From an uncultured Bacteroides sp. (GTDB taxonomy: Bacteria > Bacteroidota > Bacteroidia > Bacteroidales > Bacteroidaceae), in the NCBI RefSeq assembly GCF_963675905.1, contig NZ_OY780936.1, forward strand, positions 3,543,946-3,607,945: a stretch of DNA of 64,000 bases, written 5' to 3'. Position 1 is the stretch's first letter, and every line of letters begins with the position of its first letter. Of this stretch, positions 20,245 to 28,159 are shown one piece after another. The notes under the pieces were generated by a model. It was not told the DNA's origin. It saw nothing but the letters and a program-made list of their open reading frames with translations, and ran no database searches. The position numbers and the translations under genes were made by a program.

Positions 20245-21696
20245 ATGCTACCCCAACAAGAGACTATCCCGCTCAGCAGTTATTCAGATTTGTATAATCT
20301 GATTATTCCCGAAAACAACCTTCTTCGGAGAATTAACGACCTCATAGATTTTAGTTTTATTCATAAAGAACTTGTAGATAAGTATAGCCATGACAATGGT
20401 CGTACTGCGGAAAGCCCTATTCGCATGTTCAAGTATCTGCTTTTGAAGACTATCTATGACATTTCTGATGTTGACGTTGTGGAACGTTCCAGATACGATA
20501 TGTCATTTAAGTATTTTTTAGGGATGGTCCCTGAAGACGATGTTATTAATCCTAGTTCTTTATGCAAGTTCCGTAAACTACGTCTGAAGGATATGGCTCT
20601 ACTAGATTTGCTTGTGGGCAAGACTGTTTCTATTGCCATTGAAAAGGGGATCATACAATCAAAGACTATTATTGTAGATGCCACTCACTCAGCTTCTCGT
20701 TCCAACCCTTATAAACCGATAGAGATACTTAAAATGCGTTCCAGACAGTTGCGCAAGGTTCTCTATGAAGTAGATGACAGTCTGAAAGGTACTCTTCCGG
20801 ATAAAAATGAAGATGACGATTTAAAACATGAGCTGGAATATACAGTTCAACTTATTGACCGGATTGAAAAAGAAGAGATTCTGATCAATATACCTAAAAT
20901 AAAGGAACGTCTCAACATGTTAAAAGAGACTGAAGAAGACATAGAGGACCATTATACGACCTCAAAAGACGAGGATGCGCGTATCGGTCACAAGACGGAA
21001 GATAGTTCCTTCTTCGGATATAAGACGCACATTGCGATGAGTGATGAACGCATTATTACAGCTGCGGTTGTAACTTCTGGAGAGAAGGGGGATGGGGCGC
21101 AGTTGGTGAATCTATTGGAACAAAGCCGTAAAAATGGTATGGCAGTTGATACGGTAATTGGTGATACCGCCTATTCTGGTAAAGACAACTTAAAGCGCTC
21201 TAAAGAAAAGAATACAGGATTTGAACTGATATCTAAATTGAATCCTTCCCTAAACGGGCTCAGAAAGGATGAAGACAAGTTTGATTTTAACAAGGATGCC
21301 GGAATGTTTGTCTGCCCAGCAGGACATATGGCAGTCCGTAAAGCGGTTCAAGGCAAAAAGAATGGAGCATGGAATCAAACCACAACCTATTATTTTGATG
21401 TAGAGAAATGCAGGGTGTGCTCAAGGCGGAAAGGATGCTATAAAGATGGAGCAAAGTCAAAAACTTATTCACTTTCGATAAAAACAGACGAGCAGAAAGA
21501 ACAACTTGATTTTCAACAGACTGAAGAATTTAAAAAGAAAGCAAGAGAACGCTACAAAATAGAAGCCAAAAACTCAGAACTTAAACATTCCTATGGATAT
21601 GACAGGGCATTATCATATGGATTGTCATGCATGGAAATGCAGGGGGCTATGACAATCTTTGCTGCTAATATAAAAAGAATACTCAAATTAATGTAA
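20245..21696 (+). CDS. IS1182-family DDE transposase
   Basis: A 483-residue transposase, complete. The N-terminal DUF772-like domain reads NNLLRRINDLIDFSFIHKEL, then RTAESPIRMFKYLLLK. The DDE catalytic triad is visible as Asp145 (IIVDATHSAS), Asp307 (VIGDTAYSG) and Glu445 (KNSELKHSYG). A cysteine cluster (CPAGH, then CRVCSRRKGC) precedes the third catalytic residue. AGGAG lies 6 bases before the ATG, an unusually strong Shine-Dalgarno for this genome type. The gene is flanked by hairpins inside the IS. Confidence 0.93.
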   Translation: MLPQQETIPLSSYSDLYNLIIPENNLLRRINDLIDFSFIHKELVDKYSHDNGRTAESPIRMFKYLLLKTIYDISDVDVVERSRYDMSFKYFLGMVPEDDVINPSSLCKFRKLRLKDMALLDLLVGKTVSIAIEKGIIQSKTIIVDATHSASRSNPYKPIEILKMRSRQLRKVLYEVDDSLKGTLPDKNEDDDLKHELEYTVQLIDRIEKEEILINIPKIKERLNMLKETEEDIEDHYTTSKDEDARIGHKTEDSSFFGYKTHIAMSDERIITAAVVTSGEKGDGAQLVNLLEQSRKNGMAVDTVIGDTAYSGKDNLKRSKEKNTGFELISKLNPSLNGLRKDEDKFDFNKDAGMFVCPAGHMAVRKAVQGKKNGAWNQTTTYYFDVEKCRVCSRRKGCYKDGAKSKTYSLSIKTDEQKEQLDFQQTEEFKKKARERYKIEAKNSELKHSYGYDRALSYGLSCMEMQGAMTIFAANIKRILKLM

Positions 21697-21792
21697 GAAA
21701 GTTCTTTTCCATGTTATTGGAAGATATATAACCAGACTGCAAGCCAAATTAACCTGTGTAGCCCATAAATATTACTTTAAAAAAGAAGAGAA

Positions 21793-21826
21793 CTCAAAAT
21801 CTATTTTAGTAGATTTTGAGCTCCCT
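21793..21826 (+). terminator. IS-internal terminator after transposase
   Basis: CTCAAAATCTA (21793-21803) pairs with TAGATTTTGAG (21810-21820), followed by CTCCCTTTT; located between the transposase stop and the right inverted repeat. Confidence 0.7.
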
Positions 21827-21863
21827 TTTAGATAAATGGATTTTCAAAATTTCAGAAGGGGCA

Positions 21864-21881
21864 ACTTTTTCAGTGCCCTCC
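21864..21881 (-). repeat. right terminal inverted repeat of the IS
   Basis: Complement of 20123-20140 over 18 bp. Confidence 0.9.
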
Positions 21882-21890
21882 CCAAAAGTC

Positions 21891-21905
21891 TCCTCTTTTG
21901 TTTAG
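21891..21905 (+). terminator. right half of terminator hairpin interrupted by the IS
   Basis: TCCTCTTTTGTTTAG pairs exactly with 20098-20112; see the left half. Confidence 0.75.
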
Positions 21906-22007
21906 TATTCCGTGTATGATGTGTAACTTGGCGATACAGATCCTTTGCGGGGCATGCGTCACTTTTAGGTATCTCCCTTTATAACTACAAAGATACAATT
22001 ATATAGC

Positions 22008-22055
22008 ATCAATAAAATCTTTTATTATAATCCAATTATTATAAAGTAATAATTA
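22008..22055. repeat. 48-bp repeat, copy 1 (upstream of the ATPase gene)
   Basis: Starts ATCAATAAAATCTTTTATTA and matches 27386-27433 at all but four positions. This copy runs into the -7 element of the ATPase gene. Confidence 0.7.
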
Positions 22056-22061
22056 TATTTG
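22054..22061 (+). promoter_or_regulatory. -7 element for the 22088 ATPase gene
   Basis: TATATTTG, 26 bases before the ATG. No typical -33 element is apparent; the 48-bp repeat lies immediately upstream. Confidence 0.65.
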
Positions 22062-22087
22062 CATAATACATCAAAGAGATTAAAGCT

Positions 22088-23212
22088 ATGATCAGGAATC
22101 CTTTTATTACAAGCGGTTATGTGTCTGCAGAATACTTCTGTGACCGAAAGAGTGAAAGCCGAAATCTAATTCAGGAAATATCCAATGGAAATAATCTGGC
22201 ACTTATTTCCACCCGAAGAATGGGGAAAACCGGATTGATTCAGCATTGTTTTCAAACCCCGGAGATTCAGAAGAATTACTATACTTTCTTTGTTGATATA
22301 TATGCTACCAAATCATTGCGTGATTTTGTGTTTTCACTGAGCAAAGTAATTCTGGAAGGTTTAAAACCCTTTGGAAAGAAGGCGTTACAACATTTCTGGG
22401 AAAGTGTAAAATCACTTCAGGCAAGTGTTACTTTTGATATTAATGGTAACCCGTCTTTAAATCTCGGATTGGGTGATATTCAGGCAGCAAATACGACTTT
22501 GGATGAGATCTTTCACTATCTGAATAATGCAAACAAGCCATGTATTGTAGCTATTGATGAGTTTCAGCAAATAGCCAATTACGAGGAGGATAATATGGAA
22601 GCTCTTTTAAGGACATATATCCAGCATTGTAATAATGCGCATTTTATATTTGCAGGTAGTCAGCGGCATGTAATGGGAAATATATTTATGACAGCTTCCC
22701 GACCTTTCTACCAAAGTGTTTCAATGATGCATCTGGATAGTATTCCATTACCTGAATATGTGGCTTTTGCACAGCACCATTTTGAGAATGATGGTAAAAA
22801 AATAACTTCTGCTATAATTGAAGATATTTATAACCGGTTTGAAGGTATTACCTGGTATGTGCAGAAAATGCTACATACTCTTTATAATATGACTGCTCCT
22901 GGTAGCATCTGTGATGTTGATATGATGGATGAGGCTCTAAAGAGTGTTGTCGATTCTTATAAATATACTTATTCTGAAATTCTTTTCCGTATGCCTGAAA
23001 AGCAAAAGGAATTGTTGATTGCCATAACAAAAGATGGAAAAGCACAATCTATTACGTCTGGTGCATTTATTAAGAAATATAAGCTTGCATCAGCCAGTTC
23101 AGTGCAGTCAGCTTTAAGAGGCTTGCTTGAAAAGGATTTTATTACTCACGAACAAGGTCTATATCAAATTTATGATCGGCTTTTGGGCATTTGGCTAAAA
23201 GATAACTATTGA
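22088..23212 (+). CDS. AAA+ ATPase of the archaeal-type ATPase family
   Basis: A 374-residue P-loop NTPase without a signal peptide. Walker A is STRRMGKT (residues 41-48; the first glycine of the usual motif is Ser, as common in this family) and Walker B is CIVAIDEF (152-159). AGSQRHVM likely holds sensor 1. The C-terminal ~80 residues (ELLIAITKDGKAQSIT, then LASASSVQSALRGLLEKDFI) look like a winged helix. The DUF234 nuclease-like domain found in some relatives is absent. Members are multi-copy in Bacteroides; their role is poorly known. It stands alone beside an IS. Confidence 0.82.
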   Translation: MIRNPFITSGYVSAEYFCDRKSESRNLIQEISNGNNLALISTRRMGKTGLIQHCFQTPEIQKNYYTFFVDIYATKSLRDFVFSLSKVILEGLKPFGKKALQHFWESVKSLQASVTFDINGNPSLNLGLGDIQAANTTLDEIFHYLNNANKPCIVAIDEFQQIANYEEDNMEALLRTYIQHCNNAHFIFAGSQRHVMGNIFMTASRPFYQSVSMMHLDSIPLPEYVAFAQHHFENDGKKITSAIIEDIYNRFEGITWYVQKMLHTLYNMTAPGSICDVDMMDEALKSVVDSYKYTYSEILFRMPEKQKELLIAITKDGKAQSITSGAFIKKYKLASASSVQSALRGLLEKDFITHEQGLYQIYDRLLGIWLKDNY

Positions 23213-23411
23213 GTTGACGGTATTTTCACTTATTCGGTTTCAGTCCTAACATAATTTTGTGATCCTATATTTAACGGCAGCATATATCTCTCATTTTATT
23301 CACATTGTACTAATAATGTAGAAAAAAAGTAACCTTAGAATTAAGTATTAGTTGACCTTGCTTCGTATTTAAAATTACTAATATAAATTCCATAAAAAAA
23401 TAGTTAGTACT

Positions 23412-24908
23412 ATGAAACGAAAATTGTTAACTCTATTATTAGCTTTTGCTAGTCTTTTAGCTATCTCAGCACAGACGAAGATAGCTTATAATGATGATTT
23501 TACCGTAACTGTCGATAAAGAGGTTTTATCTGTATATTCAGTACCAGTTGACCGAGTGGCAAACGGCAAGCACAATGTGGAGAAGAGCAGTTTTGTAACT
23601 CTGACTGAAACACAGGGGGATAAGATCGTTCGTGTGCATTATAATAAAGGTCTGATTCACAAGGCTCGTATCCGTCCATCTTCATATAACATTCCGTTCA
23701 TTCAGAAAGACTCTGCCACCATTGAGTTCACATTGACAAGACCAATGAATATCTCAGTTGAAATTAATGACGATATCTATCATAACTTACACATTTTCAA
23801 AGTGCCGGAGATTTCAATGTCAAAAACCAAAAATGCTGTATCTTTTGACAAGTACAAGACTCTGGACAAAAAAGCCAAGGAAAAAGTCAAGACTCTATTA
23901 TTTACAGCTGGCTACCATGAGATTGAAGGAAATTTCATGGACATTGAGTCAGGCATGACAGTCATTATTGATAAGGGTGCATGGGTGCAGGGAGGACTTA
24001 GAGTCATTGGCAAACATGATGTTAAGATCATAGGAGCAGGTGTGCTTCGTCCAAAAGATCGTGGTTATGGAGTTGAGATAACATCATCAAATAATGTGCT
24101 TGTTCAGGGAATTGTATCAACTCAGGTGCCAACAGGTGGTTCGCATGATGTAGAGATTAAAGACGTGAAAATTGTCTCACATTATGGTTGGGGTGATGGA
24201 TTTAATGTTTTTGCATCATCCAATGTGCTCATTGATGATTGTTTTGCCCGTAACTCTGATGATTGCCATACAGTCTATGCTACCCGTTTGGGGCACATTG
24301 GTTCGGCACGAAACATTACCGTTCAGAACTGTATTTTTTGGGCAGACGTTGCTCATCCTATTTTCATTGGTCTTCATGGCGCAGCTTCTTACAAAAAAGA
24401 TGCAGTGAGCAGAAATCTGCCCCTTGCAGAAAATGCGGATGAAATTGCAATGAAGTCTGATACTATTGAGAACCTTGTATATCGTAACATCGACATCCTC
24501 GAAGAACGCGAGATGCAGATTGATTATCAAGGTTGCATGGCTATAAACTGTGGAGATAATAACATTGTTCAGAATGTGCTCTTCGACAATATCCGCATTG
24601 AGCCAATCCACTGCGGAATGCTTTTCAATATACGTGTTTCCCATAACAAAAAATATTGCGAGGCTCCAGGTAAAGCCGTCAATAATATCACATTTAAGAA
24701 TATAACATATTCCAGCGGTAAAGAGAGCAACTCTATTATTGAAGGTTGGAGTGTAGAACGTCCTGTAAAAGATGTAATATTTGACAATCTTGTTATTGAT
24801 GGGAAGCGCATCTGCGACACGATGCCTGATAAACCAGGATGGTACAAAACTGCCGATTTTGCACGGATTATGCTAGGAAACCACGTGAATAATGTTACAT
24901 TTAAGTAG
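23412..24908 (+). CDS. secreted right-handed beta-helix glycosidase-like protein (GH28/GH49 clan-like)
   Basis: A 498-residue protein with a clear signal peptide (LLAFASLLAISAQ). Residues ~20-150 form a beta-rich N-terminal domain; residues ~165-498 form a parallel beta-helix with turn repeats such as NNVLVQGI, SNVLIDDC, ARNITVQNCIF and NITFKNI. GH28-style acidic positions are suggested by WGDGFNVF (Asp262) and NSDDCHTV (Asp283, Asp284), but the GHG histidine motif is not recognisable. It could belong to GH28, GH49 or a related uncharacterised family. It is followed after 37 bases by an alpha/beta hydrolase, so the two probably act on the same decorated polysaccharide. Confidence 0.68.
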   Translation: MKRKLLTLLLAFASLLAISAQTKIAYNDDFTVTVDKEVLSVYSVPVDRVANGKHNVEKSSFVTLTETQGDKIVRVHYNKGLIHKARIRPSSYNIPFIQKDSATIEFTLTRPMNISVEINDDIYHNLHIFKVPEISMSKTKNAVSFDKYKTLDKKAKEKVKTLLFTAGYHEIEGNFMDIESGMTVIIDKGAWVQGGLRVIGKHDVKIIGAGVLRPKDRGYGVEITSSNNVLVQGIVSTQVPTGGSHDVEIKDVKIVSHYGWGDGFNVFASSNVLIDDCFARNSDDCHTVYATRLGHIGSARNITVQNCIFWADVAHPIFIGLHGAASYKKDAVSRNLPLAENADEIAMKSDTIENLVYRNIDILEEREMQIDYQGCMAINCGDNNIVQNVLFDNIRIEPIHCGMLFNIRVSHNKKYCEAPGKAVNNITFKNITYSSGKESNSIIEGWSVERPVKDVIFDNLVIDGKRICDTMPDKPGWYKTADFARIMLGNHVNNVTFK

Positions 24909-24945
24909 CATGATGTAGTTCCATTTTCATCAAATAAATAACTTT

Positions 24946-26241
24946 ATGAAACGATATTGCTTAATCTTATTGTCTTTATTTGTTAGCTCAGTATTGATGG
25001 CGGGTAAACATGTTGGTTTAGCTGAATTTGATTATTTTACAGGCGAAAAGGGCTCACGTGCATATATTCGTCTGCCTCGTGGTCAAAAAGAAGTGAAAGC
25101 TGTGCTCTATGCACATCAGAATATGACAGAGGAGGTTCTCTTCAGAAGCCCTAGGTTTACTCATCAAATGGATAGCCTCGGTATAGCAATGGCATTTATA
25201 CAACGAGGTTCGCAGAATTGGGACACTTCTGTCAAAGATAGCCTTGGACGCTCTTGTCAGGAACGATTTGAGCAGATAATAAAAGACTTTGCAATTGGCA
25301 CCAAACATCCCGAAATTGTCAAGGCTAAAATTATTCCATTCGGTCATTCCGCACAGGCAACCTTTCCATGGAATTTTGCAGCATGGAATCCAGATAAAAC
25401 ACTTTGCATAATCTCTTATCATGGTGATTCTCCACGTACGAATCTTTGTGGATATGGCAGAGCAAATATAGAATGGGGTCGTACCCGAAACATTGATAAA
25501 ATACCGGGCTTAATGATTGAAGGCGAATATGAATGGTGGGAGGCACGTGTTAACCCCTCTCTTGCTTTCAGGATGATGTATCCCGATTCTCGAATTTCTT
25601 TCCTATGCGATGCTGGCAAGGGGCACTTTGACCTCTGTGAAGAGACAATGGATTACATTGCAAAATTCATAGCAAAGGCTTTGACCTATACTCCAAAATC
25701 CACAAAGTCCCCAAATAACGATCCTCAATTTGTAGCCGAAGCGGCCGACGGCGTTTATTATTCCCGTTGGTATGCAGATGGTCATGAATCTACCATTCCA
25801 CAGAATCAGTTTTGGTATTTTGACGATGAGATGGTTTCACTCACTAAAGTTCGATATGCCAAAACGCTGGGAAAGAAGATGCAATATGTATCGGCCAAAC
25901 TCAATGGAAAATTGATGTTTTACGATATTAACAAGCATGTAAAAATCAATGGAAAATGTAATAACAACGAGTTCAGCCTTGAACCGGTCTTTGTCAATAA
26001 GGATAGAGATACAGTGTGTAATGAACATGCAAAAGTACGTCCGCGTATAGTACTTGTTTCTGGTCCGGCAATTCAAATAGATGAATATACATTTCGGCTT
26101 GATCCTGATTATTTCGGCGTAGATCCTAAGCAACTATGGCCAGGCATCACCATTTGCGTTGAAGCAGATGGAGACGATGAATACAAATCTGCAGTTCAGG
26201 AAATTAATATACAAGTTCCAAAACCTATAATACCCCGTTGA
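24946..26241 (+). CDS. secreted alpha/beta hydrolase (putative esterase)
   Basis: A 431-residue protein with a signal peptide (LLSLFVSSVLMAG). The nucleophile elbow is GHSAQ with Ser135, and a plausible catalytic His227 lies in AGKGHFDL. Residues ~60-245 form the alpha/beta-hydrolase core. The C-terminal ~170 residues (from about 265) are beta-rich and lack a family I can name. Linked to the beta-helix protein 37 bases upstream, it may remove ester groups from the same glycan. The exact substrate is unknown. A lipase or peptidase activity cannot be excluded. Confidence 0.7.
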   Translation: MKRYCLILLSLFVSSVLMAGKHVGLAEFDYFTGEKGSRAYIRLPRGQKEVKAVLYAHQNMTEEVLFRSPRFTHQMDSLGIAMAFIQRGSQNWDTSVKDSLGRSCQERFEQIIKDFAIGTKHPEIVKAKIIPFGHSAQATFPWNFAAWNPDKTLCIISYHGDSPRTNLCGYGRANIEWGRTRNIDKIPGLMIEGEYEWWEARVNPSLAFRMMYPDSRISFLCDAGKGHFDLCEETMDYIAKFIAKALTYTPKSTKSPNNDPQFVAEAADGVYYSRWYADGHESTIPQNQFWYFDDEMVSLTKVRYAKTLGKKMQYVSAKLNGKLMFYDINKHVKINGKCNNNEFSLEPVFVNKDRDTVCNEHAKVRPRIVLVSGPAIQIDEYTFRLDPDYFGVDPKQLWPGITICVEADGDDEYKSAVQEINIQVPKPIIPR

Positions 26242-26283
26242 TATAATTAAATCTGTGCGTATATAACTCTGCTAATAAGGTCT

Positions 26284-26613
26284 TTACTCAACCTCTTTCA
26301 TATTCTTGTATCCCCATTCAACCAGGTATCTAATAAAAGGAATTAGTTCTTTTCCCGTTTCTGTAAGTGTATATTCAACTTTTGGGGGAACTTGTGGATA
26401 CATTTCTCTATGAATTAAATTATCTGATTCAAGTTCACGTAAAGTTTGAGTTAACATCTTTGTTGTAATGCCTGAAATTTCTCGACTGAGTTCACCATAA
26501 CGCATTACGCTATATTTATTTAGTGCCCACAAAATACGTCCTTTGTATTTACCTCCTATTCGCTGAAAAGCAAAATCAAGTACACAAATATCTTTTTCTG
26601 ACTTGTTATCCAT
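26284..26613 (-). CDS. HxlR-family transcriptional regulator
   Basis: A 109-residue winged-helix protein with the family pattern FAFQRIGGKYKGRILWAL, RYGELSREISGITTKMLTQTLRELE, IHREMYPQVPPKVEYTLTETGKEL. A conserved N-terminal cysteine (Cys10, in DICVLD) is present; in several HxlR proteins this Cys senses electrophiles or redox stress. It is divergently oriented to the isochorismatase-like gene, and the 135-bp intergenic region holds two inverted repeats (26659-26695), so it very likely controls both genes. Confidence 0.92.
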   Translation of the reverse strand: MDNKSEKDICVLDFAFQRIGGKYKGRILWALNKYSVMRYGELSREISGITTKMLTQTLRELESDNLIHREMYPQVPPKVEYTLTETGKELIPFIRYLVEWGYKNMKEVE

Positions 26614-26658
26614 TTTTTATTGTTGTTAATGTGCTTAAAATCAACAATGCATACTATT

Positions 26659-26695
26659 TTGTATGTACCATACAATAATGTATATACTTGATACA
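26659..26695. promoter_or_regulatory. two inverted-repeat operators between hxlR-type gene and isochorismatase-like gene
   Basis: Operator 1 (26659-26675) is TTGTATG-TAC-CATACAA, a perfect 7-bp inverted repeat with a 3-base spacer. Operator 2 (26679-26695) is TGTAT-N7-ATACA, same total span, centred 20 bp away. Operator 2 covers the TTG of the -33 element of the 26749 gene, so repression by steric block is plausible. HxlR proteins are known to bind such sites in their divergent promoters; binding here is inferred. Confidence 0.72.
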
Positions 26696-26718
26696 AAGAT
26701 ATATATTATTTATTTTTG
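26688..26718 (+). promoter_or_regulatory. promoter of the isochorismatase-like gene
   Basis: TTG at 26688 and TATTTTTG at 26711-26718 are separated by about 20 bases; ATG at 26749. Confidence 0.65.
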
Positions 26719-26748
26719 TGACGTAATAACAAACTAAATTTAAAGAAA

Positions 26749-27378
26749 ATGGAAAAAGTACATGTTCTATTGTTGTTTATATGCATGGCTCTTGTAGGGC
26801 AAAGCAGTGTAAGTGCACAAAGTATGAAAGCAAAACAAGCATTATTAATTATTGATATTCAGAATGATTATTTTGAAGGTGGAGCAAATCCATTGGTTGG
26901 TTCGCTTGAGGCAAGTTTGAATGCACAAAAAATTCTAAATGCTTTCAGGGCAAAATCACTACTGGTTATCCATATTAAACATATATCATCACGTAGTGGC
27001 TCTACATTCTTTATTCCTAATACGAGAGGTGCAGAAATTCATGATAACGTTGCACCGCTTAATAACGAAAATGTGATTATTAAAAACTACCCAAATAGTT
27101 TTCGAAATACAAAATTATTAGAGGTTCTAAAAGCAAATAATATTACTGATTTGGTTATTTGTGGAATGATGACGCACATGTGTGTTGATGCCACAGCAAG
27201 GGCTGCAAAAGATCTTGGATTTAATTGCACTATTATCAGTGACGCATGTGCCACTAAGAATTTAGAAATCCAAGGACAGAATGTGACAGCTCAAAATGTG
27301 CAGAAATCATTTCTTGCAGCTTTGAGTTATTATTATTCAACCATACAAGATACCAATGAGTTTTTATTGAAATTATAA
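26749..27378 (+). CDS. exported isochorismatase-family cysteine hydrolase
   Basis: A 209-residue cysteine hydrolase. The catalytic triad can be read as Asp36 (LLIIDIQNDYF), Lys112 (IIKNYPNSF) and Cys145 (MMTHMCVDAT). Unlike most cytosolic relatives it starts with a signal peptide (VLLLFICMALVGQSSVSAQ), so it probably acts in the periplasm. Substrates of this family include isochorismate, nicotinamide, carbamates and peroxyureidoacrylate; none can be chosen. Control by the divergent HxlR regulator suggests a response to a toxic electrophile or oxidant. Confidence 0.88.
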   Translation: MEKVHVLLLFICMALVGQSSVSAQSMKAKQALLIIDIQNDYFEGGANPLVGSLEASLNAQKILNAFRAKSLLVIHIKHISSRSGSTFFIPNTRGAEIHDNVAPLNNENVIIKNYPNSFRNTKLLEVLKANNITDLVICGMMTHMCVDATARAAKDLGFNCTIISDACATKNLEIQGQNVTAQNVQKSFLAALSYYYSTIQDTNEFLLKL

Positions 27379-27385
27379 AAGATAT

Positions 27386-27433
27386 ATCAATAAAATCTTT
27401 TATTACAATACAATTATTTTAAAGTAATAATTG
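27386..27433. repeat. 48-bp repeat, copy 2
   Basis: Near-copy of 22008-22055 (four differences in 48 positions). Here it directly follows the isochorismatase gene and has lost the promoter -7 word (TGTATTGT rather than TATATTTG), and no gene follows. It may be the relic of the upstream region of a lost ATPase gene. Confidence 0.65.
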
Positions 27434-27467
27434 TATTGTATTCATTATCAGTACTATAAAAATAGCT

Positions 27468-27606
27468 AGGTGGCAGAGGTGGCAGTAAAATAATACTTTT
27501 TTCCTTTCTGGAAAATTAATTTTGAGAATTCCGCAATTTGCGGAATTCTCAAAAAAAGATTTCTGGAATCGAAATATATTGTTTTTTACTGCCACCTCTG
27601 CCACCT
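27468..27606. repeat. nested-palindrome element, copy 1 (139 bp)
   Basis: Outer arms 27468-27490 and 27584-27606 are a perfect 23-bp inverted repeat; each arm is itself a tandem of the 9-mers GGTGGCAGA and GGTGGCAGT. In the middle is a 35-base perfect palindrome (27520-27554; 17-bp arms with core AATTCCGCAA and one centre base). The minus-strand frame across it is not credible as a gene. A diverged copy is at 27673-27812. Confidence 0.75.
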
Positions 27607-27672
27607 GTGGTTTTTATATAGGCCACATTATCAGATAGTTATATTTTTGTTGTGAAGAAACTAATACAGATA

Positions 27673-27812
27673 GTGGTGTAGATGGTGTACATAAAATGAC
27701 TATTTTATCTTTCCACAGAATAAATTTCAAGAATTCCGCAAATTGCGGAATTTTCAAATTTTGATTTCTCAGAACGAAAAAAGGACGATTTATCTACACC
27801 ATGTACACCATC
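27673..27812. repeat. nested-palindrome element, copy 2 (140 bp)
   Basis: Outer arms 27673-27696 and 27789-27812 pair over about 22 positions, built of GGTGTAGAT and GGTGTACAT units, and the inner palindrome (AATTCCGCAA-A-TTGCGGAATT, 27732-27753) keeps the core of copy 1. Arm sequence differs from copy 1 but both arms changed together, so pairing is retained. Same overall length and spacing as copy 1; start-to-start distance is 205 bp. Confidence 0.75.
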
Positions 27813-28004
27813 TTAAAATGTATCTTGTTGATATCCAGATATATTTATTATGCGAAAAGATGGCAAATATCTTTTAGACTTTAAACCTAAAAAAGTAAAC
27901 TGGGATCAGAGTCAATAAATTAATTGGTCAACTGAATATAGTCTTAGGAACGTTAGTAGTCTAATGGAATCAGTTTAATACATTTCCCGGCAAATATTAA
28001 TCAT

Positions 28005-28086
28005 TTATTGGCGGGAGGTTGAAATAAACATGTACATGTTTGCTACCAATCATGTACAAGATTGAGCTCAAACATGTACATGTTTG
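28005..28086. repeat. phased palindrome array C (22 bp period, TGTACA cores)
   Basis: Three palindromes share the core TGTACA at 28031-28036, 28053-28058 and 28075-28080, exactly 22 bp apart. They are AAACATGTACATGTTT (28026-28041, perfect), CAATCATGTACAAGATTG (28047-28064, one mismatched pair) and CAAACATGTACATGTTTG (28069-28086, perfect). A further TTTATTGGCG word sits one period upstream, centred at 28011.5, and matches units of the arrays at 6355 and 50804. Probable multi-site binding region of unknown use. Confidence 0.72.
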
Positions 28087-28159
28087 GAAAAAGATAACCT
28101 TTTAAAATAATTAGTTTCTGAGCAGAGAGGGCTTAAAAAGAATAGAGGCTTCTAATAGA

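Larger units (their letters stand above)
20123..21881 (+). mobile_element. IS1182-like insertion sequence (1759 bp)
   Basis: The complete element is bounded by 18-bp perfect inverted repeats, GGAGGGCACTGAAAAAGT at 20123-20140 and its complement at 21864-21881. It is flanked by the 6-bp direct repeat CCAAAA (20117-20122 and 21882-21887), consistent with a target duplication. It carries one transposase gene, a hairpin before the gene that should block read-in transcription and another after it. Intact frame, intact ends and identical flanks suggest a recent insertion. The family call rests on the transposase. Confidence 0.9.

Noticed and set aside
24216-24644. A 142-codon minus-strand frame in the beta-helix gene
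   Set aside because: Entirely contained in a well-supported gene with no independent signals.
27419-27604. A 61-codon minus-strand frame within the nested-palindrome element
   Set aside because: It is made of the inverted repeats; the protein is composed of palindrome translations and has no start signal.
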